Source: Coptis chinensis
Taxonomy: Eukaryota > Streptophyta > Magnoliopsida > Ranunculales > Ranunculaceae
DNA: 64,000 nt
NCBI GenBank assembly: GCA_015680905.1
Contig: CM027381.1
Location: 60,764,501-60,828,500 of the forward strand
Direction: 5' to 3'
Numbering within the stretch: the first letter of the stretch is position 1; each line of letters starts with the position of its first letter. Shown one piece after another: positions 1 to 11,336 of this stretch. The notes beneath the pieces were generated by a model. That model did not search any database and was not told the DNA's origin. It saw only the letters and a list, made by a program, of their open reading frames with translations. A program made the position numbers and the translations under genes.

Positions 1-475
1 CCAAACCAACTTGAAAAAGTCTTATGGGCTCTACGCACTATCGCCTGTTCAAGCACAGGCGTAACACCTTTCTCTCTCTTTGCTTTGGCACAAAAGCCGT
101 CATTCCATCTGAATTCTGGAATCACTATTATGAAAACTCGTTCTGAGTTTGTCGAATCAGGCCTCAACAACAACGTTCTCACTCGATCGGGATATCGATC
201 TCCTTGAAAAATGGCACGACCAGACAGCCATCCTTTTGGCCCATTACCATCAAGTCCTACGCAAATCATACAATCAGAAGGTCAACCAGCAACAATTACA
301 GGTTGGCGACCTCAGTTTCAAATGAACATAGGTAAGTCCAAACTCTCACCCAAATGGGAAGGACCCTACATTATCTACAAAGTCGTAGGCAATGGTTCAT
401 ACTGGCTCTAACATTCCACATGTGAACTCTTACCACAGCCTTGGATTACCGCACGACTCAAGAAATTTTATGTTT
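1..475 (+). pseudogene. Ty3/gypsy integrase C-terminal region (fossil)
   Basis: The plus strand reads W-A-L-R-T, then a T-G-V-T-P-F-S-L block and a following V-I-P-S-E-like stretch. This is the conserved end of plant Ty3/gypsy integrases (consensus W-A-Y-R-T-T, T-G-x-T-P-F-S-L-V-Y-G-x-E-A-V-I-P). The later part (from about 211) has a K-L-S-P-K-W-E-G-P-Y motif, the usual integrase C-terminal signature preceding Y-x-V, and ends near 410. The gene starts outside the window. The copy is broken. Confidence 0.75.
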
Positions 476-649
476 AACTTCCTTGTATTATTTTCATCAC
501 TTATCAATACCATGCTACTTGACTAACCATGTGTTGTAGCACAAGCAGTTCGCTAACAAAATAGCATCCTTGTATGCTAACCAAAGAGCGACTCCTCTAT
601 CTGTTCGCTAATCTTAGCTCACTACAAAGCGACAGGCCCAAGAGTGACT

Positions 650-1070
650 CAACATCTTACACATGGGCTCGACAATCCCACCGTAAAATGTCACAACGGG
701 TTTGATACTCTCCTAAACTATCACATGGGTTCGATAATCTCACCATAAAATGTCATAATGGGTTCGATAATCCCACCATAAAATATCATAACCGGTTAGA
801 CATCCTCACGAGAAATTGTCACACGGGTTCGACAATCCCACCATAAAAGTCATAACGGGTTCGACATCCCCATGAGAAATTGTCACATGGGTTTGACAAT
901 CCCACCATAAAATGTCACAATGGGTTTGATACTCCCCTAAACTATCACATGGGTTCAACATCCCTATGAGAAACTGTCATACGAGTTCAACATCCCCACG
1001 AGAAATTGTCACATGGGTTTGACACTCCCTTAAACTGTCACACTGGTTAGACACTCCCCTAAACTGTCAA
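650..1070 (+). repeat. About 36-bp degenerate tandem repeat downstream of pol
   Basis: Around a dozen units with the core 'cacatgggttcgacaatccc' recur. They alternate between an 'accataaaatgt' tail, a 'cacgagaaattgt' tail and a 'cctaaactatc' tail, so the array seems to mix three sub-variants of one unit. It lies just after the pol end, the place where Tat-lineage elements carry hypervariable tandem repeats. It has no coding potential. Confidence 0.8.
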
Positions 1071-1080
1071 ACGCGATCGA

Positions 1081-2073
1081 TCACTCGCTCACAAAGCACC
1101 TCAACCAATTGTTCGCTGGCAACAAAACCTCTTTATCTGCTACCTTCAGATCATTGCTCAACACTCCCTCAGCTGCTTGAACTATGATATGACTTTCAAT
1201 AGTATCTTCAGATATCTTATCAACTACACAATCTGATGAAAGATGTACACTCTTTATAATTGTCATGATGCATTTACACATGCTGGCCGGCTACTTCTCT
1301 TTCTTGACTTCAGAACAATCTCATCACTTCAAACAGACCACACACTCGATATGTACACTTACTCCATTGAGGGCTCATTCTTCAACAAGAAAGTACTACA
1401 AACTTTATTTATATCTTTCCTACACTCATAATCTTTACAATGACCACAAGGTATTTACATATGGCAGTCGAACATCCTACTCTATCTACACACGTGCCTT
1501 TCACGCACATATTATTTCATTGAGGGCTCCATTCTTGACCACACAATCATAATTTATCTACTGATACATTCACAACTCTGCTGCCCAATGCTGCCTATCT
1601 ACTGAAGCTACACACAAGTATCCTTACAATGTATAATTGAACCTCTGCAAAATCGAATGCGGTCTCTAAACCAACCTGACTCTCAGCAACTATGTCAAAC
1701 ACTCGACATCCACAAAAGATAATCTCTATAATATACGTCATACTGAAGGCTACAACTACAAGGAATATGCAAACAACATCATACGTGGAAAAGAAGCCTT
1801 CTTATTATATTTCCTAAGCAACTATACATTTTCATATTACAATGTTACAATCTCTTATCTCTCATATCTCTGAAGATTACAATCAGTGACTCCACTCTCA
1901 AACTCAACATAGAAGCGTCTGAAAGCTTCATTCACCAAGACAACTTCTGCGTCCGACTGCATGCATCGTCAAGCCTACAACATAATACAAGAGATCTACG
2001 CTTCCTCTCTCCAACAATCCGCACAACACCATCAGCTGTGTGAGATGGATCCAATAGCATCCGAAAATGAATG
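1081..2073. other. Non-coding spacer of the left Tat-like element
   Basis: Low-complexity, C- and A-rich sequence with only short open frames that have no recognisable protein content. No repeat or promoter was recognised. It is probably 3' non-coding sequence of the element that contains it. Confidence 0.5.
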
Positions 2074-2078
2074 TGTGT

Positions 2079-2545
2079 TGTTTCGACCCCCCACCTACAT
2101 AGCTAACGTTCATTGGTAAGGGTCTCCACTTTATTCATTTAATCGACAGGGCCAAGGCCCAATTTGCATTATCATGGATCAATGTATAGGCTCATTAACT
2201 CATGTGCCTATGGCTGAACCCTAGCCACATGGCTTGCCACTTACGTACATTAATTTATGTCCAGATTCGTTTTGTATCAAAGAGATAATCATCAATTAAG
2301 AGTCATGTTCAATTATAATTATTTGAGCTACAAAAAATCTCTACTCTACACATATAAATACCAAACTGTTTTTCATAAAAAAACTACGTTCTTGAGACTT
2401 GATCTCATCGATAATTTGGGTATGTAGGCAACCGAAAGGTATAGTCTCATCATTCTCTTGATCACCATCACTTTTCTCACTAGTTTTCTACGTTCTTCAT
2501 CTCTTTCGTCACCACTTAGTGTTTTGATCATATTTGGTTGAAACA
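2079..2545 (+). mobile_element. Solo LTR, gypsy type, about 467 bp
   Basis: The segment starts TGTTTCGACC and ends GGTTGAAACA, so its ends are inverted repeats of each other (one mismatch over 10 bases). It is flanked by tgtgt (2074-2078) and tgcgt (2546-2550), a 5-bp target duplication with one difference. A TATA box (acatataaatacc, near 2350) and a U5-like motif GTATGTAGGCAACC (near 2420) are in the order expected of an LTR on the plus strand. No internal region is present, so it is read as a solo LTR. Confidence 0.6.
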
Positions 2546-2550
2546 TGCGT

Positions 2551-4126
2551 CAAACGAGAGAAAAGGTCAAAGCAAGTCGTCCCTTCACCATCTCAGGCAT
2601 GACGACATGCATCATTAAACAAGCTCCTAAAGCAGTCGAGTGATCCGAACAATAGCATAGCTCAAGCTTCACCACCACCAGCTAATAAGCTGCTACCAAC
2701 CGGTCTACTCGATTTGCCCCAAAAGAAAATACCAAGGTCGATGGGGATAACTACACAGCTCACACCACGCTCAGCGAGCTGGCACAACGTGACTTCATCC
2801 CATAGAAGTTGCCATCACGCTAAAAAAAACGAGCTTCTCCACGCCAGAAAGCATATCCACTGCCGGTGCAAAACTGACTCTCGCACAAGAAACTACATCC
2901 AACAGCAAATAGTCAAACATTTAAAGCACTTGATCAAGGATGCTTTGCTGAAAAACACCTCCTTGCGACTGAGTCCAGAACAATATCTCTTCCCTATTGG
3001 ATCCACACCTCCTTAAGTGCCATGACGACCAAACTCGCTCTGCAAAACCATACAACAAGACTCTCGTATTGCCCCACACGAGCGCAACCTCCCTAGTCGG
3101 TGCAACCACTACATTCGCATCCGTGGTGCACCATTTCCCCACACAACACAATCCGTAAATCGACTCCTACAATTGGCTTGGAAAAACAACATATACCTGC
3201 CCACATTCCATACAGACTAGCAACTCAGTTCACCCACCAAGGAACTTCAGCATGCCAAACAAGTTCCTCAACCATCTTCTCTAGCAACACACCGCCACTT
3301 CCAGGCAACTTAAACAGCACCCCCCCCCCGCCCCCAACCAACTTGGAACAACTTTCCACCACCTTAACCAAGATGCCATTTTCTCCTTCTCCTCATTTCT
3401 TCCTAAAAGTTTACTACCACTACTGCTTCAAAAACTCTCAAGTCCTCTCAAACACCAACCTACAAATTGGTACTAGACAATCAAGAAGAAAGCACAAAAG
3501 AAAAAACGATAGCAAAATATAGCAAAAACTATGAAGTACGCAAATGACAATGAATCTAAGAGCTAGTTTAAATAGGCCAGCTCACTACCTCAGAACCATT
3601 CGATCAACAACTGCATCAACAGCTACGATTGCCACAAAATTTGCATCGAATCACAACCGCATATGTCAACTCTAACTAGCCAGATCTCTATACCATCTAC
3701 AACCACATGCTCTATGTACAACTCACCACCGCATGCTCACCACCTGTCCGCTCCATATGTCAAGTCAAATCACGCGTGATTCACGCCATCAAAGCCTGCA
3801 AGTTTCAAGACAACTACTTTTTCCAAAAAAGTCTAAACTATGAATCCAGAACAGGATAAACACAAAAAAAATATTCTCTACCCAAATGAAACACAGTGAT
3901 ATGCAGATCATATGCAAACAAAATAGCTACATTCAAGAAAAAGCGCAAGTTCAAGCAACAAATCCTACAACGAGTCCCACCAAGACATCCCAGGTGGAAA
4001 ACAACTCGCTATTTCTACCTTAGTATCAACAAAACAAGAAAACGAGCTGCGCAAAGCACACCCTATTGTATCAATCCATCAACGACAACAAATTCAACAT
4101 AAGTCCTCATCAATACTAAAAAAAAA
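2551..4126. other. Non-coding or unrecognised part of the left Tat-like element
   Basis: There is a plus-strand open frame at 3100-3522 (140 codons, rich in S, T, P and H) and a minus-strand frame at 2921-3151, but neither resembles a family I know. The composition looks like the reverse strand of decayed coding or spacer DNA. I see no supported gene here. Confidence 0.4.
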
Positions 4127-5709
4127 TTAAACCGCGACAGCATCAGGAACTTCATTCGAAGCTGGGACATCCTCCACATCAGTCGATACACTAGCCTCAG
4201 ACGGAGCCACAACTTGGTCGTGCAGCACAACATTCACTACTCCACTCAAACTCACTCCAACACTTTCTTCTAGCACAATTCCAGCCACAACTTTTCCCTT
4301 ACCAATATCCGACACCTTAGCAACTGACCTCGACAACACTTCCCCCTCAGCTTGCTCATCCTCCCTCTGACTCGGATACAAATACAACTCAGACGATGCA
4401 CCATCTTCGCTCTGCAAAATCTCTTCAATTTCGGCATCCAGAGCCACGAGCAGCGACCCAGTTTTCAAATAGGCAGCTAAGCGATTCCACCTACTCCCAC
4501 GCTTCTCAGCTAGCGCCTTATACCTATCCATTCGCTCCTTTACCCACTACACTCTTGATCCTTCTCGTCCTTCAGCTTGGTCACCTGCGCTCGTCATATA
4601 TTTTCCGGAGTTGCATCCGCAAATCCCGCTCAGTCGCATGTTGGGAGCATAAAATCACCCGCATCTTTCTTGGCCTTTGCCAACAACTCTTGGGACGACT
4701 CCAGATCCGAACACAACGTCTTATTCAAGACTTCCAGCTCCCGCACGCGATCTTTCAACGAATTTATCTATGCTTCCTTAGCAGCCATCTCTGAATCCGA
4801 TGACGCCCCCAAATCTGCCAACGTCACAAGTTGCTGCGCATAAAGCATATTTTGCAAACATAGACAAAGATATTTACTTCAACAAATAAATCAACACAAA
4901 CCACCAAAAAGTACACAACAACAAGGATACTTATGTGATAGTTCCAAACACTTATCTGCTCCAGCAACTCATGGACTACCATCGGCTCCACCCGCTTCCG
5001 ATCCGCATCAAGCAATATCGACTCCATCAACCACTTCGACATTGATGCGTGATTATATGCTGCACCATCATGGCACACTCGCTGCTGAATCCCCGCATCC
5101 TCATACACAACCTTCCTCACATATGGATCTTCTGTCACTAGCTTTAACCTTGACTACGTAGCTTTCTCAGTACGCCTCCTCGACTTCTCGCTCGTCCTCT
5201 TCTCCTTCACAATCGGCACTAGCGCAGTATCAGCCACCCCACTTACCCCTTCAACAACCTTCCCAAGCTCACGATCCACACTCTCTAGAACCAGATCCAT
5301 AGCTAGTTGATTCGACTACTCCTCAGCGCTAACCTCACAACTCGCCTGAGTATCCCCAACCAGTCAACCACCTTTTCAACAGCACTAGTATCATCCCCCT
5401 CCAAATCCGCAACAGGAACCACAACCGCAACACCACCCAATCTCAGCTCAGAAAAATTAATAGAGACTAACCCATTCTTCTTGTTACGAGTCGACCCATC
5501 TCCCTTGGCCATATCACCCCCTCTCGCCCTCTTTCCACCTTCTTCTTCCTCCCGCCCTTCAACCCCGATGAATTCCCCTCTCCATATCGTCAGATCCCTC
5601 CTCCAAATTCAACAATACCTCCGTTCGCTTACACTGCGCACGCGCCTTTCCAGCAACTTTCTTTTCATGAGCCACAACTGACCCATGCTTGTCAAAATAA
5701 TGTGCAATC

Positions 5710-6393
5710 TGTAAGGGGGATTTCCCGTCATTGAACAGATGACACGTGTATGGGAAATAACCTAAGACTATAGATGTCCAGAATGAGACGAGGACCATCG
5801 GATCAGTTCTGTGATTAAGTGATCTCGTGCTTAACACGAGTGTTTAATAGACATGTGCTAGGCACGTGGCTGACCGCCTCTAAGTATGACAACTCTCCAA
5901 GTCGTTAGGAACTGATATAGACAGTTCCTGAACAGAAGGAAACTGAAGATGGCAATCTCTGATGATAAGGAAGGAATCGTGATGACATATCTTAGGAGTT
6001 ACCTTTTAGATATAATCTTCCCATACACGATGGGACATTATGATCAACAAGGAAACTTACCTCTCATAAGATATGGTCTAGATTCAGACATCCGTAAGGA
6101 AAGGAATCCTAATAGGAAGGCAGAGTCCAAAGATGGAAGGTAACTCACAAGCGGTAAGGACACTCCTAACCCTAAGACTCTCGTAGCTCTTCCTATATAA
6201 ACTAGAGGGATTCGCTCTTAGGAACTACACAAAATAGGGTTTCATTCTTTTAAATAAATAAGAAGATACGTAGGCAGCCGCCAGGCGGTTCAACCCTGAA
6301 CTCACAATCATCTCATCTTTTCTCTACTCGGTGAAAGTTTCTAGATCACAAGGCACAGAAGAAGATCAGGGGATACTTGAAAACTCCCCTACA
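5710..6393 (+). mobile_element. Solo LTR, 684 bp, with CAATC target duplication
   Basis: It begins TGTAAGGGGGATTTC and ends GAAAACTCCCCTACA, which are near-perfect inverted termini. The 5-bp target duplication caatc is exact at 5705-5709 and 6394-6398. A TATA box (cctatataaac, near 6195) and the U5 motif AGATACGTAGGCAGCC (near 6264) place it on the plus strand. It lies inside the antisense accessory ORF. The exact duplication suggests it is younger than its host element. Confidence 0.88.
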
Positions 6394-6769
6394 CAATCAA
6401 TGGCAACAATGCCTTCTTTTGCTCACTGCCAAGCTCTGCAAAGCCAGATATCTTCGCTTACTGCTCCGCGAACAGAACAATATATTTTAGTATCTCTACA
6501 AAAAACAAAACAAACGTCAGACAAACTCGAAAATGCCACACCAAAATCACAAACAAATCCTTCCTTACCTTCATTATTACAAGCCATGTTCTATAACAAA
6601 CCCCCAGCCTCACAAAACATACCAGTAATCAACACCAGATGCTCCCACGCACCACGACTCCCGGTTCGGCAAATTCAAGACATCTGCCATACCTGACCTC
6701 AACCTCAGCACACAAGTCATTACCTCCCTACATTTTGACCATGTTGGTTTCACATACATATACTCCAAC

Positions 6770-7163
6770 CAAGGCCAATATTTCCATTTCGGTCGATATA
6801 TCGGAGGGGTAAAAAACCAAAATATATCGGATATATCAATATATCAGCCCAATTTATTTTTTGTTGATTAGTCAATTTTTTTTTTGGGTAAATCGATATA
6901 TCAGAAATATCAAAGTTTTTAATAAAAAAATCATTCAAAGACGGTCAAAAATCGGTCAAAGTCAACTAAGTCAACAATATATATCGGATCTATCGGATAT
7001 ATCGATCGATATATATCGATATTAGAAAAACCCTATATATATATCGGTTTGAAATTGTATCAATATATCTATCCGAAATATCTTAATATCTCCATATCAT
7101 GTATCTCAAAATCCAAAATATATTGCCGATATATTGATATATCGGCCGATATTTTCGGCCTTG
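6770..7163. mobile_element. hAT-like MITE, 394 bp, with 8-bp target duplication
   Basis: The ends are CAAGGCCAATATTTC and the inverse of CAAGGCCGAAAATATC. They are flanked by an exact 8-bp duplication actccaac (6762-6769 and 7164-7171). An 8-bp duplication and a terminus fitting YARNG point to the hAT superfamily. There is no transposase, so it is non-autonomous. The interior is extremely rich in CGATATATCG-like words that can pair with one another, so the whole unit may fold into a long hairpin. Two short frames inside it (6750-6938 minus, 7049-7240 plus) are by-products of this composition. Confidence 0.85.
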
Positions 7164-8052
7164 ACTCCAACACATCCTTCAACACAATCTCATACCCCTG
7201 CTCCTCATTCAGCATGTCAATGACCTTCATATACCGCTAGCTGTTCCCAGTGAACTGATACGGTGCCTTATGACAAAGTTCAACAAAGTCAACAACAACT
7301 TTGGAAAAGGGATTCACATCCCCGCTCAAATCTGACCGGTACCTACCACTACAGTTTGTAAAAGTAGCTTAAACTAAGGCGTCCTTACATAAAATGTGTT
7401 CGGCCGCAGATCAGCATGCAATTTCCTTGAAACCAAGATTCTTTACACCAAGCAACTCCTTCAACAATTCCTCCAACGGCTTCACACTCGGTGTACAGAC
7501 AGTACGAAACCCCCCTTAACCAACTCACCCCCCATACCATAACAACCATCACCCTCATTGGACTCATCACCCAATTCATGATTACTACTTCCACTACCCT
7601 CCTCTCGATTCGAAGTCAATTCATCTATATCAACAATCTCCTTACCGACTCGTCCTTTCTCACCTATCGTCGTTCTCAACATCAACTCTTCCAAACAAAC
7701 ACTTTCTTCTTCACTTAGAGATTTTTCCTCTCCTACACAAGTATCGTCAGAACTATCACTATCACTATTTAGATCACAACCAAAAATCCAGCCATACTCC
7801 ATAACTACACTTACATTACAAATGTAAAAACACATATATTCTACACAAAACTAATATTTCCTAGCCAAGAAAACAAAACAGAAAGAATTCAAAACAGATA
7901 GCAAGATCAAGAAATGCACCTTTTGTATCAAAGCAACCTCCAATCCTCCTAGCCAAACTTGTCAAAGAACAATAGCAGAAAATCCTTCTTACACTGCTCA
8001 AACACGTTTTGCTCTTCATAAATAAACTCTTTTTTTCTGCCAACTCTCTCGA

Positions 8053-8060
8053 GTTATATA
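8053..8060 (-). promoter_or_regulatory. Possible TATA box of the antisense accessory ORF (left copy)
   Basis: On the minus strand the sequence reads TATATAAC about 220 bases upstream of the first ATG of the accessory ORF (near 7835). The right-hand element has a TATA box in the same relative position (21256-21262), which is the main reason to take this one seriously. The stretch 7861-8688 holds no other feature I can support. Confidence 0.4.
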
Positions 8061-8688
8061 CTACCACTCAATCACGCCCATCCATTAGATGCAAAACCGT
8101 CATCCTTTCATCAACGACTCTCAACCACGACCCTTTGCCTAACCGTTTCAAATGAGAACTCTTAAATCAAATAAAGCATATCTACGGCTCAGAAATCTCT
8201 CATCCAACAGTTCAATATCAATATCACACATGCAAAACTTCACCAACGCTCTGACCGCCACGTACCCATCTCGAGCTCCACAACTGTCTCCTAAAAAAAA
8301 GCAATCATAACCATAGCAGTTATTGATCCAACCGTTCACCACTAATTTACGTAACTGTCCCATTACATGACTTCAGTTTTCATATTTTCGTCAAAGACGC
8401 ATAGCGGCGCACTAACGAGAGAGAGGGCTCTGTAAGAGACATCCTACCAAGCACGTGACGCGCATGCAGTCCACACACAATGACTCGGACTCGCACACCT
8501 GTTAAGCTCAATCACTCGCACACTCGTCAAGCATCAATAACTCGTCACTCAGCTTCATCTCGTGACGTCGTCACCTGATACTCTCATCATTGCTATCATT
8601 AGCACCAGACATTTACTCACTGCAATACTCAAATCATTGTCATTCTCACATTTTTAACCACACTCTTTCTACATTAGCTCAAACAACA

Positions 8689-9120
8689 TGATATCTGGAA
8701 CCGCCACACACGTGCAACTTGTGAGGACGTGTCGCTCATCCTGGTAGCACACCTATCCATACCACAATACGTGTCCCACCAACTATTTGTGCACAAAACC
8801 TATAAAAGACACTCCCAAAACTATGTTGGGTTGATTCCACCTTGACCCTAGCATCTTGACTCCAGTCTCACTTTGATTCCAGTCTCACTTCAAGGTATTA
8901 GATACGTAGGCATCTTCTTACTCACGAAATGCAGACATTACCATCAACCCAAATCACCCTCTTTCTTCATGTAAACTAGGGCTAAGTAATAAACACTTGA
9001 TTCAATGTCCAACTAATCCCACGTGAGATTAGACATTTACAAAGAGTTATTTTGTTCACTCTGATTTTTGGCCGCAATACATTTGTGTTGCCATTGGATG
9101 CAATATGAACTCAGATATCA
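8689..9120 (+). mobile_element. 3' LTR of the left Tat-like element
   Basis: The proposed ends TGATATCTG and CAGATATCA are 9-bp perfect inverted repeats. Inside, in plus orientation, are a TATA box (cctataaaagac, near 8808) and the U5 motif AGATACGTAGGCATC (near 8892) shared with the other Tat-like LTRs here. A shorter choice (about 8720-9041, TGTGAGGACG to CATTTACA) resembles the ends of the right-hand LTR and cannot be excluded. No clear purine tract precedes either start. Confidence 0.5.
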
Positions 9121-10528
9121 ATGATGTTCAAATCTCCACACGACATTATGAAAGTAATGACACGGCTTCAGTTAGTTTATTTGTTAAATGGACCTCAATT
9201 ATTTTTTCCTTTTAATAGGAACCGACCTAACGAGTAAGGATGCAAGCAACATTTCCTGAAAAGCTATGCTTCATTTTATAATTTCAAGAAGTTGCTCACT
9301 GCATTACATTACAGATGCATTATACCTAAGTCTTAACTGCAGCAATTAACACTTTTTTTACTAGTATATGTCTTTAAGAAGATACGCAAGGAGAAACTTG
9401 GACTTGAAGAATTAGCGATGAATATCCAAATATGACATTATCTTGTATAATGAACAAAGAATACAAAATACTGGAGGAGTCACGAAATCGTTCTTAACAT
9501 TAATTATACATTTAAAAAAAAATTGTTGTCGGCATTTGTGGAAGCACATAACCTGTATTGGGTGCACAACTAAGCCTGTGATGCGCACCAGCATGTATTG
9601 TCTAGTGTTATTTACTACTTCATGTCTTCATGTTCACTGTTGCGTTTGGTTCCTAATATGCACGAAGCACGATGAGTTCAAGGTGAAGAGAGCGAAAGAG
9701 GCACATTTCCTTTTCCGTGTAGTCGCCCGTTTTAACTTTTAAGCTGTACAACTTGCAGTAGAAGACTGAAGATTTGAAGCTGCACACGCTGATCCAAAAT
9801 ATCATATTTCCCTAATTTGGAGTTCTGCCCGTCCACACAACTTTAACCATGCATACCAATGTGTACCTCGAGGTATTGAACATGGAACGAGGCGGTTCAA
9901 TTGGGCATAGAGTTGGGAAATGTCCAGCTCTAATTTTCTTCTTAACTTTTAATCAACGAGTAAATTATTGTCTTTTATTTCCTAACACAATTGGAAGTTT
10001 CGTCTACTGGTAATTATAGGAACCTTTCCTATTTGACCAGGGAACCCAAAAGGTTCCTTGTGTATGTCAGAAAAAAGCAGCAAATTTGCCAGAATACATA
10101 AAAGTAATAAATAATAGAATAATAATACATACAGGAAAATAAAAAGTTGTACAACAATTTTCATTTCAAAGCAAAGCATTTCCAAATGTTCTTCTCTGAA
10201 CTATAATTTTATAGTTTGAATGCGAACATGTTTAAAGATGCTACTAGTAAAACAAAATTACCTCGTCAGTGAAGAACTGAAGATCTCCCTGATATAAAGA
10301 ACGTCCGGAGTTGCATCAGAGGATCAGAGCACAAATTATCCTTCACCAAAAGGTCAAATTGAAAAACAGAATATATACATAGATTATCAAGCAAAACCAT
10401 ACTGAGTTTGGAGCAGACCTGTCAATGTACCCAATAAAAATAATGGGACTAGAAAATTCCAAACCCAACAATGTTTTCATCATTTTGTCAGCTTCTACAA
10501 CATTGTACACTGATGACTAGCCTATTAC
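9121..10528. other. Intergenic sequence
   Basis: AT-rich unique-looking DNA. A 10-bp inverted repeat (AGGAACCTTT/AAAGGTTCCT) lies near 10018-10059. Short minus-strand stretches near 9820-9900 and 10000-10060 look faintly coding, but no frame can be followed from one to the next and no family is recognised. Confidence 0.4.
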
Positions 10529-10724
10529 ACAATTATCAGCACCATTTGGTGCCCCTGCTGGAAATAACTGAATGGTTACACCGGTTGCTGCTCGCGTTAT
10601 GTCATGGAAGGAGACCTCAATAACCACACCTTCCTACATAAACTTACGCAAATTTTGATATTATCTATCATACACCTGTATTCCTGACCGGAAGAAGAAA
10701 ATCTTCATCTTTTGGTCGTGCGGA
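10529..10724 (-). pseudogene. Possible exon remnants downstream of the DDR4-like gene
   Basis: Two minus-strand blocks have codon-like composition and GT-AG borders. Block 10724-10676 reads S-A-R-P-K-D-E-D-F-L-L-P-V-R-N-T. Block 10633-10529 reads E-G-V-V-I-E-V-S-F-H-D-I-T-R-A-A-T-G-V-T and continues to A-P-N-G-A-D-N. The reading phase across the proposed 42-bp intron does not match as written. They could be alternative 3' exons of the neighbouring gene, the last exons of a separate decayed gene, or chance. I do not recognise the product. Confidence 0.25.
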
Positions 10725-11289
10725 CTGCACATGCTTACCACCTTATTACAGACGGCCGTCACTTGATTGAAGATACTTCCTCGAAAAAAAAATGCACTAA
10801 AAGTTGTCTGTATCATTATCTTTCAATTTGGGCCATCATCAAAGCCTGGTCCCGGGGCAAGCTCATTTAAGTCCAGAAATTGTCTTCGGCCTACACCCTC
10901 TGCTTCTTGACCTGGTATATTGGTTTTTCGAGGGGATAGTCTATGCTCCTTTACCATGCCACTGAATTCTTCAACTGGTTGATCAACTATTACTTTCTGC
11001 TCATCCCCATTCTCCTGGGAATCAGGAGTGTCTGTTGAGTATTCTGAATCTTTACTTGCATCTGATCGTTCATCTGAGCCATTCAACTTCTCTCGTTTCG
11101 GGGATTCAGCTTCAGATTCTGAAAATTCAATGTGTCGATAGTTGATACGGTTTTGGGTGGCCCTCCTGCTACGTCTCAAGCCCGACTGTAGCTCATGAAC
11201 AGACCTTAACTTTGTTTCCTTCCTATTGCTACGACTTGGAATTTTTTTAAGTTTTTGTGGCTCACCGCTCTCCTCTGAACTGCTCATAT

Positions 11290-11336
11290 ATTCTTCCTCT
11301 TCTTCTTCTTCTTCTTCTTCTTCTTCCTCATTGTCG
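11290..11336 (-). repeat. Coding GAA/GAG microsatellite (poly-Glu)
   Basis: On the minus strand a run of GAA/GAG codons gives about 13 glutamates in a row inside the acidic C-terminal part of the DDR4-like protein (last exon). The opposite strand produces Ser- and Leu-rich frames that are only shadows of this repeat. Such a run is likely to vary in length between individuals. Confidence 0.9.

Larger units (their letters stand above)
4127..7835 (-). pseudogene. Antisense accessory ORF of the left Tat-like element (fossil)
   Basis: This is a minus-strand coding remnant, opposite to the element's pol. The N-terminal part (about 7835-7400) is acidic and Ser/Glu-rich. The middle (about 7330-7172) carries F-S-K, D-F, K-A-P-Y-Q-F-x-G-N and K-V-I-D-M-L-N, matching the right-hand copy at 21828-21990. 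That block resembles the Pfam family called 'putative gypsy type transposon' (Transposase_28, PF04195); the family match is my reading, not a search result. The C-terminal part (4531-4127) is again acidic. A solo LTR and a MITE interrupt it. Its biochemical role is unknown. The copy is broken in many places. Confidence 0.6.
1..9120 (+). mobile_element. 3' part of a Tat-like Ty3/gypsy element (composite, broken)
   Basis: The window opens inside the pol gene of a plus-strand Ty3/gypsy retrotransposon. In order it shows the end of integrase (1-475), a tandem-repeat spacer (650-1070), long non-coding stretches, an accessory ORF on the opposite strand (4127-7835) and an LTR (8689-9120). Antisense or extra ORFs between pol and the 3' LTR are known in the Tat lineage (for example gene23 of maize Grande), and hypervariable tandem repeats in this interval are also known there; the Tat assignment rests on this layout and is inference. 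Two solo LTRs and one MITE were later inserted into it. The element is broken in many places and clearly old. Confidence 0.65.

Noticed and set aside
650-1070. Regularly spaced repeats considered as a CRISPR array
   Set aside because: Plant DNA; no unique spacers between units; repeats are directly tandem and variable.
3100-3522. Plus-strand frame of 140 codons
   Set aside because: Low-complexity Ser/Thr/Pro/His content, no family, no promoter; probably reverse strand of decayed element DNA.
6750-7240. Two short frames rich in Ile, Tyr and Ser
   Set aside because: By-products of the GATATATC composition of the MITE.
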